Origin: Cyclobacteriaceae bacterium
Lineage (GTDB): Bacteria; Bacteroidota; Bacteroidia; Cytophagales; Cyclobacteriaceae
Assembly (NCBI GenBank): GCA_947458795.1
Contig: CANHCD010000029.1
Coordinates: 1-12,904 of the forward strand
DNA: 12,904 nucleotides
Reading direction: 5' to 3'
Position 1 is the stretch's first letter; each line of letters opens with the position of its first letter. This document shows positions 1 to 6,087 of the stretch, piece by piece. The notes below the pieces were generated by a model. It saw only the letters and a program-made list of their open reading frames with translations. It was not told the origin of the DNA and ran no database searches. The translations under genes were made by a program, and so were the position numbers.

Positions 1-164
1 CCCATAAATACTTCATTGACGGCTTCTATAGGGATCCCCGATTTGGCTAAGGCACCTTTCATGGCGATACTACCCAGCTCGGTCGCTGAGAGACCACTCA
101 GTTTCCCACCAAAACTCCCAAGGGGAGTACGCACTGCGGCAAGGATATAAACTTCTTTATTCAT
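1..164 (-). CDS. Acetyl-CoA acetyltransferase, 5' end only (left-arm copy)
   Basis: This is the start of a second thiolase gene reading leftward from an ATG at 162-164 and cut by the window edge after about 54 codons. Its protein begins MNKEVYILAAVRTPLGSFGG, like the complete copy at 965-2146. The two nucleotide sequences differ at 8 positions here, all at third codon positions. Seven are silent and one changes residue 35 from Ile to Met. It lies 40 bp downstream of the BatC-like stop, as in the right arm. Whether the gene is complete cannot be seen. It is either a real second copy or a second strain's allele brought in by assembly. Confidence 0.8.
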   Translation of the reverse strand, partial: MNKEVYILAAVRTPLGSFGGKLSGLSATELGSIAMKGALAKSGIPIEAVNEVFM

Positions 165-450
165 CTCTAATTGGGTTTAGGTGAAGCTGAATAAGCCTAA
201 AAAATTACCAATCAGGCAATCCTTTTTTAGGGCGTTGTGTCGCTTTCTTTTTATTGTCTTGGATATACCGCAGTTCCGCTGCATTCAGTGATTCCAATAT
301 TTGTGAAGCTTGCTCAGGAGATAAATTCATCCCTTTCAACTTTTCCCGCATCGCTTCCATTTTTTTCTGGCGATCAGCCAAGTTGGCATCCATCTGATCG
401 TTACCATTTTGCCCTGCTTCCTCACTTTTCTGGGAGGGATTTTCTCCCTT
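1..450. repeat. Left arm of a 450-bp gapless inverted repeat
   Basis: The reverse complement of this stretch aligns to 679-1128 with no insertion or deletion: position x always pairs with 1129-x. The thiolase start codon at 162-164 pairs with 965-967, and the BatC stop at 205-207 pairs with 922-924. By hand I count 27 mismatches (about 94% identity): 16 in the BatC part, 3 in the 40-bp gap and 8 in the thiolase part. Homology stops sharply at 450/679. On the other side it runs to the window edge, so its full length is unknown. Confidence 0.95.
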
Positions 451-678
451 TTGCCCTTCCTTGGCCTTATCTTCGTTGGTCTGCTCCCCGTCTTTTTGAT
501 CCGACTTTGAATCTTCCTTTTGTGAGGGGTCTTTTTGCTCCTGATTTTGTTGGTTTTGCTGCTGCTGTTCTTGGTTTTGTTCCTGCTGCTCTTCCTCCTG
601 TTCTTGATTCAACTTTTCCTTCAAGGCCTTCAGCTTGGCGTCGTTTGGATACTTCGCTAGGCCATCATTTACCTCTTT
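205..678 (-). pseudogene. BatC-like TPR protein, C-terminal part, 5' end replaced at a breakpoint
   Basis: The minus frame from 678 down to the stop at 205-207 gives 157 residues. It starts with a helical TPR-like stretch (EVNDGLAKYPNDAKLKALKE), continues with a long Q/E/N/K/D-rich low-complexity linker, and ends with a conserved tail (SPEQASQILESLNAAELRY then ...KKGLPDW). This layout matches the C-terminal half of BatC-type TPR proteins of Bacteroidota aerotolerance (bat) operons; the assignment rests on recall of that family. Upstream of 678 the frame continues only through the antisense of the other arm, giving 14 spurious residues from a TTG at 718-720. The native N-terminus is therefore missing. 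The gene is either broken in the cell or its 5' half was lost in assembly. It reads into the left-arm thiolase with a 40-bp gap. Confidence 0.65.
451..678. other. Central unpaired segment of the inverted repeat
   Basis: This 228-bp centre separates the two arms. It is normal coding sequence of the left-arm BatC-like gene (minus strand), covering the end of the TPR part and most of the Q/E/N-rich linker. It is in frame with the left arm, so the left arm is continuous with it. The breakpoint is therefore at 678/679. I see no target-site duplication, transposase end or long microhomology at the join. Confidence 0.8.
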
Positions 679-924
679 AAGGGGGAAAATCCCTCCCAGA
701 AAAGCGAGGAAGCAGGCCAAAACGGAAACGATCAGATGGATGCCGACTTGGCCGATCGCCAGAAAAAAATGGAAGCGATGCGCGAAAAGTTAAAAGGAAT
801 GAATTTATCCCCTGAGCAAGCTTCACAAATATTGGAATCACTTAACGCTGCGGAACTTCGGTATATCCAAGACAATAAAAAGAAAGCGACGCAACGCCCT
901 AAAAAAGGATTGCCTGATTGGTAA
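679..924 (+). pseudogene. BatC-like protein, C-terminal 81 residues (right-arm copy, 5' truncated)
   Basis: The plus frame from 679 encodes KGENPSQKSEEAGQNGNDQM followed by the conserved tail ending KKGLPDW, with stop TAA at 922-924. The protein differs from the left-arm copy at one residue only (Asp versus Asn two residues after QM.A), although 16 of 246 bases differ. In frame, the sequence upstream of 679 is unrelated and reaches a TAG at 658-660. No native start is present; the first internal ATG is at 736. As drawn, this is a remnant without its TPR part. The low amino-acid change argues that it was under selection as a full gene until recently, or still is in its source strain. Confidence 0.7.
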
Positions 925-1128
925 TTCTATAGGATTATTCAGCTTCACCTAAACCCAATTAGAGATGAATAAAGAAGTATATATCCTTGCAGCAGTACGT
1001 ACTCCACTTGGGAGTTTTGGCGGAAAACTAAGTGGTCTCTCAGCGACCGAGCTGGGTAGTATCGCCATTAAAGGTGCCTTAGCCAAATCGGGGATCCCTA
1101 TAGAAGCCGTCAATGAAGTATTTATGGG
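679..1128. repeat. Right arm of the 450-bp inverted repeat
   Basis: This arm mirrors 1-450 and holds the last 82 codons of a BatC-like gene (stop included), a 40-bp gap and the first 54 codons of the complete thiolase gene. Immediately left of 679 the sequence no longer resembles BatC in the plus direction. The thiolase gene continues past 1128 uninterrupted, so this arm is joined to normal downstream sequence. The matching left arm would continue beyond the window. Confidence 0.95.
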
Positions 1129-2146
1129 CAACGTGCTGTCTGCCAATTTGGGCCAGGCACCCGCTCGTCAAGCCTCCATCGGTGCAGGTATTGGCTACCA
1201 AGTTCCTTGTATCACCATCAACAAAGTTTGTGCTTCAGGCATGAAAGCTGTGATGCTCGGAGCGCAGTCTATCGAGTTGGGCATCAACGAGGTGGTAGTA
1301 GCTGGAGGAATGGAAAGCATGTCCAATGTCCCCTACTACGTTCCGAAAGCACGCTTTGGCTACAAATATGGAAATGCTGAGTTGACAGATGGGCTCGTTC
1401 GCGATGGACTTTTTGAGGTGTATTACAAATTCCCAATGGGCAACTGTGCTGAAAATACTGCCAAGGAAATGAAGATCAGCCGAGCTGAGCAAGATGCCTA
1501 TGCCATTCAATCTTACCAAAGGTCGGCAGCCGCATGGGAAGCAGGAATGTTTGCAGATGAGATCGTACCCGTTGAGCTCCAAGGAAGAAAGGGTGAAGCC
1601 ATTTTGATTGCCGAAGACGAAGAATACAAGAATGTAGTATTTGATAAAATCCCATCCCTCAAGCCTGTTTTTGATCCAAATGGAACGGTGACTGCAGCCA
1701 ATGCATCGACCATGAATGATGGGGCTTCTGCTTTGATTTTGGTAAGCAAAAAAGTGGTAGACAAGTACGGATTAAAGCCAATTGCCAAAATTAGAGGCTA
1801 TGCGGATGCAGCTACCGATCCACTTTGGTTTACGACTGCACCAGCCTTGGCTATTCCCAAAGCCTTGAAACATGCGGGAGTAACCGCTGAAGAAGTTTCC
1901 TACTACGAGATCAACGAGGCCTTCGCAGCAGTAGCGCTTGCCAACCAGCAGGAACTAAACTTAGACAACGATCGCTTGAATGTTTTTGGAGGTGCGGTTG
2001 CCTTAGGCCATCCCCTAGGAGCTTCAGGAGCCAGGATAATCAGCACCTTGTGCTCCGTACTTCACAAAAAGGGCGGAGACATTGGCGTAGCCGGCATCTG
2101 CAACGGCGGCGGAGGTGCTTCTGCGATTGTGATTGAGAAATTGTAA
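965..2146 (+). CDS. Acetyl-CoA acetyltransferase (thiolase)
   Basis: The protein has 393 residues, the usual length of a biosynthetic/degradative thiolase. It joins two acetyl-CoA into acetoacetyl-CoA or runs the reverse reaction, in the cytoplasm. The nucleophile is Cys89 in NKVCASGMKAV, the NEAF motif is near residue 317, His349 lies in GHPLGASGAR, and the second catalytic cysteine is Cys379 in CNGGGGAS. These are the three standard catalytic positions of the family. The ATG at 965 starts at the normal N-terminus and lies 40 bp after the BatC-like stop, suggesting co-transcription in the native order. The first 164 bp belong to the inverted repeat and have a diverged twin at 1-164. The specific pathway (fatty-acid degradation, butanoate or polyhydroxyalkanoate metabolism) cannot be told from the window. 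Confidence 0.95.
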   Translation: MNKEVYILAAVRTPLGSFGGKLSGLSATELGSIAIKGALAKSGIPIEAVNEVFMGNVLSANLGQAPARQASIGAGIGYQVPCITINKVCASGMKAVMLGAQSIELGINEVVVAGGMESMSNVPYYVPKARFGYKYGNAELTDGLVRDGLFEVYYKFPMGNCAENTAKEMKISRAEQDAYAIQSYQRSAAAWEAGMFADEIVPVELQGRKGEAILIAEDEEYKNVVFDKIPSLKPVFDPNGTVTAANASTMNDGASALILVSKKVVDKYGLKPIAKIRGYADAATDPLWFTTAPALAIPKALKHAGVTAEEVSYYEINEAFAAVALANQQELNLDNDRLNVFGGAVALGHPLGASGARIISTLCSVLHKKGGDIGVAGICNGGGGASAIVIEKL

Positions 2147-2170
2147 GGAGTAAATTACTAAAAGACTTTT

Positions 2171-2287
2171 TTCTCGCGCAAAGGCGCAGAGACGCAAAGA
2201 AAGAGACTAATTTTTTTCAACAGTAAACTCCTAAAGGATATAAAATCAAACAACCCCTCTCTTTGCGCCTTCGCGCCTTTGCGAGAA
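2171..2287. repeat. Imperfect inverted repeat with 'cgcaaaggcgcagagacgcaaag' type arms
   Basis: The arm at 2171-2205 (starting ttctcgcgcaaaggcgcaga) is mirrored with small gaps by 2257-2287 (ending gcgcctttgcgagaa). They are separated by an AT-rich spacer. Such 'gcaaaggcgcaaagacgcaaag' sequences are a common intergenic repeat of Bacteroidota in my experience. The element lies between convergent genes, where a folded transcript could act on 3' ends, but no run of T follows it. Confidence 0.65.
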
Positions 2288-2400
2288 TATTTCTTTCCGT
2301 CAATTGCAGTTGTCAAGGATTCCTTGACAACTGAAACAGATACTAAAGAAAAATCATCCAACCCCTGCTCTTTGCGACCTTGCAGCCTGCCCCGAAGAAT
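2231..2400. repeat. Two diverged direct copies of a ~55-bp unit
   Basis: The unit at 2231-2290 (ctaaag... caacccctctctttgcgcc ... agaat) reappears at 2343-2400 (ctaaag... caacccctgctctttgcgac ... agaat). The second copy is more decayed and its GC-rich end has become a short hairpin (ccccg at 2390-2394 with cgggg at 2403-2407). A strong palindrome at 2307-2333 separates the copies. The block fills almost the whole gap between the thiolase and the apbE-like gene and contains no credible reading frame. Confidence 0.55.
2307..2333. repeat. Perfect 13-bp-arm palindrome with 1-nt centre
   Basis: The arm cagttgtcaagga (2307-2319) is exactly mirrored by 2321-2333 around T2320. Two further pairs, 2304-2305 with 2335-2336, extend it past one mismatch. 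A one-base loop cannot form as RNA without opening the top pairs, but the stem would still be stable. It sits between convergent genes and may act as a terminator-like or protein-binding site, although no T-tract follows. It resembles a REP-like unit; function is unknown. Confidence 0.75.
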
Positions 2401-2441
2401 TGCGGGGAGAAATGCTTTTTTCGCGCGGCGGCGTGAAGCTT

Positions 2442-3458
2442 TTACTTTTTCTCTTGCTTTAGCTCCTTGGGAAAGCCAGAAGTAAATTCCATTCGCAAGC
2501 GGTCCTTTTCTGCCAGTACAAACATCGCTTCTACACCAGGTAGGCTTTCTGCCAGCACCTTTGCTTTTTCAGGCCCCATGGCCATAAATGCCGTCGCCAA
2601 GGCATCGGCTTGCGTGGCAGAAGTAGCCAATACGGACACCGAAACCATCGAATGGCTTACTGGAAAGCCTGTGGTTGGATCAATCAAGTGAGATCTGCGG
2701 TTGCCTTCAGCATCGATGTAAAATTTACGGTAGTTACCTGAGCTACTCAAGGCCAATTGGCTCAAAGTAACCTTAGTCAGCATGGAGTTGGTGACTCCTA
2801 ACTCCGCCTGCGATGGGTCTTCAATCCCAATGGTCCAATTTTCCCCTCTGGGATTGTTTCCTTTACCCTTCATCTCCCCTCCAATCTCTACCAGGTAGTT
2901 GGCCACCCCTGCCCGATCCAATACCTCGGCTAACTTGTCGATGGCATAGCCCTCGCCTAGTCCCGTAACATCCAATTTTACGCCTTCTTCGGTTGCAAAA
3001 TAGCCGGAATCTGTCACGCTAAGTTTAGATTCGAAGCCTACCAAGGCCTTCAATTCTGCGACCTTTGCACTGTCCATTTGCTCCCGCTGTTCAAAAGAAA
3101 AGCCCCAAGCCTTGAGCAATGGGAATAAGGTGGGCTCAAAATAGCCTTGACTTTGCAAATGGAACTTCCGGCAGGAATCTAGCATATCCCTGAAGGTGAA
3201 GGATGGGTCTTTCAAAACCCCTTTTAAATTAAAATCCGAAACTTCAGACTCCTGGACATACGAATTCGCTGCCGTATTGATTAGCGCAAAGACCGAGTCA
3301 AATTGAGTTTGAAAATCCCGATCCGAATCCCCTACCTGAACTCGGTAATAGGTTCCAAAAATCTCCCCTTCATAGTTTTTAAAAGTAACTTCTGGCTTGG
3401 ATGCACAAGAAGTAAGGCTAAGAAGTCCAATTAAGGCAAGAAAACGAGCGTAAAGCAT
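2442..3458 (-). CDS. apbE: FAD:protein FMN transferase (ApbE-like lipoprotein)
   Basis: Enzymes of this family attach FMN to a threonine of target flavoproteins, such as subunits of Na+-translocating NADH dehydrogenase or Rnf, outside the cytoplasm. The start is ATG at 3456-3458, giving 338 residues and a lipoprotein signal peptide with lipobox LTSC (Cys18). A longer frame to 3563 would bury that signal. Visible motifs are GTYYRV (35-40), SYVQESEVSDFN (66-77), LDVTGLGEGYAID (162-174), EIGGEM (191-196), HLIDPTTGFPV (257-267) and ADALATA (284-290) with the expected metal-binding Asp285 and Thr289. The glycine loop reads GEG where many relatives have AKG. No target flavoprotein gene is in the window. 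The gene is convergent with the thiolase and divergent from the repeat protein at 3611. Confidence 0.9.
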   Translation of the reverse strand: MLYARFLALIGLLSLTSCASKPEVTFKNYEGEIFGTYYRVQVGDSDRDFQTQFDSVFALINTAANSYVQESEVSDFNLKGVLKDPSFTFRDMLDSCRKFHLQSQGYFEPTLFPLLKAWGFSFEQREQMDSAKVAELKALVGFESKLSVTDSGYFATEEGVKLDVTGLGEGYAIDKLAEVLDRAGVANYLVEIGGEMKGKGNNPRGENWTIGIEDPSQAELGVTNSMLTKVTLSQLALSSSGNYRKFYIDAEGNRRSHLIDPTTGFPVSHSMVSVSVLATSATQADALATAFMAMGPEKAKVLAESLPGVEAMFVLAEKDRLRMEFTSGFPKELKQEKK

Positions 3459-3479
3459 AGTGGATGTGTTTTGAAGACT

Positions 3480-3511
3480 CAAAGTTAGCCCATACCAACT
3501 AAATACGGCAA
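3480..3511 (-). promoter_or_regulatory. Candidate Bacteroidota promoter of the apbE-like gene
   Basis: On the minus strand TAACTTTG (3480-3487) matches the Bacteroidota -7 consensus TAnnTTTG exactly. A TTG (3509-3511) lies 21 nt upstream at about the -33 position. The -7 box ends 21 nt before the ATG, implying a leader of about 14 nt. No Shine-Dalgarno sequence is visible, as is usual in this phylum. Confidence 0.45.
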
Positions 3512-3610
3512 GGGATGTGGACTTGAATTTGCTTCTTTGTAATTTTCCATCACAGAAGGCCATTACCCGCTAGAATACTGGGGTATGGATTCTTACGCTA
3601 GACATTCTCC

Positions 3611-4699
3611 ATGTTCAAATCAATATTCTTCAGCTTAATTTTTGGCTTAGTTTCGTTTTTGACCTTTGGTCAAGATACGCTCCGTACCTACCATGCTGAG
3701 GACACGCTGAAGGTCAAAGAGTTGGTAATCCTGGTCAATGGCAAAGCAAACGGTCCCGTCAAACGCTACGATTTGGATGGAAGATTGGTCGTGATTGGCA
3801 GCCTCAAAAATGATCAACGCCATGGGATATTCTACGATTTGGATCCGGAAACAGGAGATACACTTCGGCAAGTAACTTTTCAAAATAACCAGCGACAAGG
3901 GGAAGCCTTGAGCTTCTATCCCAATGGTACTCTGCGAGAGCGCTCCAACTTCCAGCTCAACCAACTGGAAGGTGAAGTCCTTTCCTATTATGAGGACGGT
4001 ACGCTATCCGAAAAAACTCCTTTCGAAGCCAACAAACCCGAAGGAACCTCCATCCGATACTATCCCAACGGTTCCATCGAGTCCAAAATCGGCTATTTAG
4101 CAGGCCAGTTTCATGGCATCCGCGAAGAATACAACGAGTCGGGTACCCTGCTGTACCAAGGCAATTACGAGCGAGGTGTCTTGAATGGAAAAGAAGAAAG
4201 TTTTTTCCCAGATGGCAGCTTGCGCTCACGGCTCTTTTTCAACTATGGGGATTTGGATGGCCCCTACTTGCTACACCATCCCAATGGAAAGCCTGAGCGG
4301 GTAGGTACCTACAAAAAAGGAGCGCCTGACGGAGATTTCCTCAGCTACTATCCAGGAGGTGCCCTCAAACAAAAAACTACCTTCTCCAAAGGAATTCCAA
4401 ACTCACCAAGCATCAGCTACTACGAATCAGGCACCTTACAGCAGCAGGAGTTTTATTCCAAAAAAGGAGGAAAAATCAAACAGGAAAACTACTACCCCTC
4501 TGGACAACTCGCCTCTAGCATCCCCTTCCTTAATGACTTGGAAGAAGGCGAAGCGATACTTTATTACGAAACTGGTAAGACTCAGGAAATCAGAAGATTT
4601 AGTAAAGGCAGATTGAATGGATCTCGAGAGTTCTACAATGTGAATGGTATACTAGAACGAACGGAGACCTACGAACTTGGAAATAAAATCAATAAATAA
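3611..4699 (+). CDS. Secreted YwqK/MORN-like repeat protein
   Basis: The 362-residue product starts with a hydrophobic signal peptide (about residues 1-20, ending LTFGQ). It then consists almost entirely of about a dozen repeats of roughly 23 residues with the pattern YYPNGxLxxxxxFxxGxxxGxxxx, for example YYPNGSIESKIGYLAGQFHG. Such arrays are annotated as 'YwqK family antitoxin' or MORN-repeat proteins and form an extended beta-sheet stack. There is no toxin partner nearby, so the antitoxin label should not be taken literally. The signal peptide points to the periplasm or outer surface, with a likely structural or binding role. The gene is divergent from the apbE-like gene (152-bp gap) and precedes purC with its own promoter. 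No catalytic motif is visible; function is unknown. Confidence 0.8.
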   Translation: MFKSIFFSLIFGLVSFLTFGQDTLRTYHAEDTLKVKELVILVNGKANGPVKRYDLDGRLVVIGSLKNDQRHGIFYDLDPETGDTLRQVTFQNNQRQGEALSFYPNGTLRERSNFQLNQLEGEVLSYYEDGTLSEKTPFEANKPEGTSIRYYPNGSIESKIGYLAGQFHGIREEYNESGTLLYQGNYERGVLNGKEESFFPDGSLRSRLFFNYGDLDGPYLLHHPNGKPERVGTYKKGAPDGDFLSYYPGGALKQKTTFSKGIPNSPSISYYESGTLQQQEFYSKKGGKIKQENYYPSGQLASSIPFLNDLEEGEAILYYETGKTQEIRRFSKGRLNGSREFYNVNGILERTETYELGNKINK

Positions 4700-4733
4700 C
4701 TTCCAAGTTCACCGCTAGCCAAATCGATTTTTC

Positions 4734-4741
4734 TATTTTTG
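4734..4741 (+). promoter_or_regulatory. Candidate -7 promoter element of the purC operon
   Basis: TATTTTTG matches the Bacteroidota -7 consensus TAnnTTTG and ends 16 nt before the purC ATG, implying a leader of about 10 nt. The -33 region has only a weak candidate (TTC about 23 nt upstream). It would drive the four-gene unit purC to the queuosine-precursor transporter. Confidence 0.45.
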
Positions 4742-4757
4742 CCCAAACGAATTCTTC

Positions 4758-5699
4758 ATGAGCAAAGCCATCAAAGAAACTCATTTTTCCTTTCCTGGAC
4801 AGAAAGGCTTTTACAAGGGTAAAGTACGGGATGTATACATGTTTGACAAGGAACTTGTCGTCGTGGCATCTGATCGAATCTCTGCCTTCGACGTAGTCCT
4901 CCCTCGAGCCATCCCCTACAAAGGCCAGGTGCTAAATCAAATCGCTGCAGGCTTCCTAAAAGCCACTGCAGATTTGGTACCCAACTGGGTGACAGCCACC
5001 CCTGATCCAAGCGTGACCATTGGCAAGCGCTGTGAGCCCTTCAAGGTGGAAATGGTGATCCGTGGATACCTCGCTGGCCATGCGGCACGAGAATATGCAT
5101 TAGGCAAGCGAATGATCTGTGGCGTACCCATGCCGGAAGGATTGAAGGAAAACGATGCCTTCCCTACCCCAATCATCACGCCTACCACCAAAGCCTCTGA
5201 AGGCCATGATGAGGATATTTCCAGAGAAGCCATTTTAGCCAAAGGGATTGTCGGCGAAGAGGATTACCTAGTTTTAGAAAAATACACGCGAGCACTATTC
5301 CAGCGCGGTCAAGAGATGGCCAAAGAAAAAGGGTTGATTCTCGTGGACACCAAATATGAATTTGGCAAAGCAGATGGGAAAATCTACCTCATCGATGAAA
5401 TCCACACCCCAGATTCTTCCCGGTACTTCTATGCCGAAGGCTACGAAGAAAACCAAAAGCAAGGATTGCCTCAAAAACAATTGTCTAAAGAATTTGTACG
5501 TCAATGGCTGATTGCCAATGGCTTCCAAGGAAAAGAAGGTCAGGTAGCGCCAGAAATGAACGATGAACTTGTAGAAAGCATTTCAGATCGCTACATTGAG
5601 TTGTTTGAAAAGATTACTGGAACAACCTTTGTTCGCGCAGAAACCACAGACATTGCCACACGAATTGAAAAAAGTATTTTAGATTACCTTGCCAACTAA
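4758..5699 (+). CDS. purC: SAICAR synthetase (phosphoribosylaminoimidazole-succinocarboxamide synthase)
   Basis: This enzyme joins CAIR and aspartate with ATP to form SAICAR in cytoplasmic purine synthesis. The 313-residue protein shows the family signatures in order: GKVRDVY (21-27), SDRISAFDV (38-46), VIRGYLAGHAAREY (100-113), TPTTKASEGHDED (141-153), LVDTKYEFG (195-203) and DEIHTPDSSRY (213-223). It is longer than the ~240-residue enterobacterial form and close to the ~306-residue yeast type, as is usual in Bacteroidota. The ATG lies at the family N-terminus. It heads a tight operon with a STAS gene 10 bp downstream. Confidence 0.97.
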   Translation: MSKAIKETHFSFPGQKGFYKGKVRDVYMFDKELVVVASDRISAFDVVLPRAIPYKGQVLNQIAAGFLKATADLVPNWVTATPDPSVTIGKRCEPFKVEMVIRGYLAGHAAREYALGKRMICGVPMPEGLKENDAFPTPIITPTTKASEGHDEDISREAILAKGIVGEEDYLVLEKYTRALFQRGQEMAKEKGLILVDTKYEFGKADGKIYLIDEIHTPDSSRYFYAEGYEENQKQGLPQKQLSKEFVRQWLIANGFQGKEGQVAPEMNDELVESISDRYIELFEKITGTTFVRAETTDIATRIEKSILDYLAN

Positions 5700-5709
5700 G
5701 TAAACGCAC

Positions 5710-6087
5710 ATGAAATATACCATCGATAAAAAAGAGCAGTACGTAGTTTTTTCCCCACTAGAGGAAAAAATCGACTCCCTATTGGCTCCTAAACTAAAGT
5801 CTGAACTCCTCACCATCCATGCTGAGGGCTACAGCAACCTCGTTCTAGACATGAGTCAAGTGAATTATGTCGATTCCAGTGGATTGAGTGCCCTTTTGGT
5901 GGGTGACCGGGAATTTGGCCGCAATGGGGGAATTTTTGTGATCTCAGGCGTTCGCGACCACGTAATGAAGTTGCTCAAGATCTCCATGCTTGACAAAAAG
6001 CTCCGCTTAGTGGCCAACTTGGAAGAAGCTGGTGAAGTGGTATTTATGCATGAGATTGACGGAGGAGAAGACGAGGAGGGTGCTTGA
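5710..6087 (+). CDS. STAS-domain protein (anti-sigma factor antagonist type)
   Basis: This is a single STAS domain of 125 residues. The signature VNYVDSSGLSALL is at 51-63, where Ser57 corresponds to the phosphorylated serine of SpoIIAA-type antagonists. The C-terminus ends in an acidic tail (GGEDEEGA). Family members switch partner anti-sigma/kinase proteins by phosphorylation. No HPr-like kinase, RsbW or PP2C phosphatase gene is in the window, so the partner is unknown. It sits 10 bp after purC and its TGA stop overlaps the TTG start of ribonuclease Z, so it is very likely translationally coupled to both. I recall this gene order from other Cytophagales, but could not check it. Confidence 0.85.
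   Translation: MKYTIDKKEQYVVFSPLEEKIDSLLAPKLKSELLTIHAEGYSNLVLDMSQVNYVDSSGLSALLVGDREFGRNGGIFVISGVRDHVMKLLKISMLDKKLRLVANLEEAGEVVFMHEIDGGEDEEGA
6061..6080 (+). promoter_or_regulatory. Shine-Dalgarno-like tract before the rnz TTG start
   Basis: The end of the STAS gene reads ggaggagaagacgaggaggg, giving GAGGAGGG 4 nt before the TTG at 6084. Such a match to the anti-Shine-Dalgarno sequence is rare in Bacteroidota and may help re-initiation at a non-ATG codon. It also encodes the acidic tail of the STAS protein, so the match could be coincidental. Confidence 0.35.

Noticed and set aside
237..680. Plus-strand open frame of 147 codons across the centre of the inverted repeat
   Set aside because: It is the antisense of the Q/E/N-rich BatC-like gene, which fits a known protein layout; the plus translation is low-complexity and unlike any family.
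1..1128. Inverted repeat as a transposon with terminal inverted repeats
   Set aside because: The arms are ordinary gene sequence, the 228-bp centre encodes only part of BatC, and no transposase or target duplication is present.
1..1128. Inverted repeat as a simple fold-back sequencing or amplification artefact of one molecule
   Set aside because: About 6% divergence concentrated at silent third codon positions cannot come from one template; a two-strain assembly join remains possible.
3459..3563. N-terminal extension of the apbE-like gene to 3563
   Set aside because: It would add 35 residues before a clear lipoprotein signal peptide and would overlie the promoter candidate.
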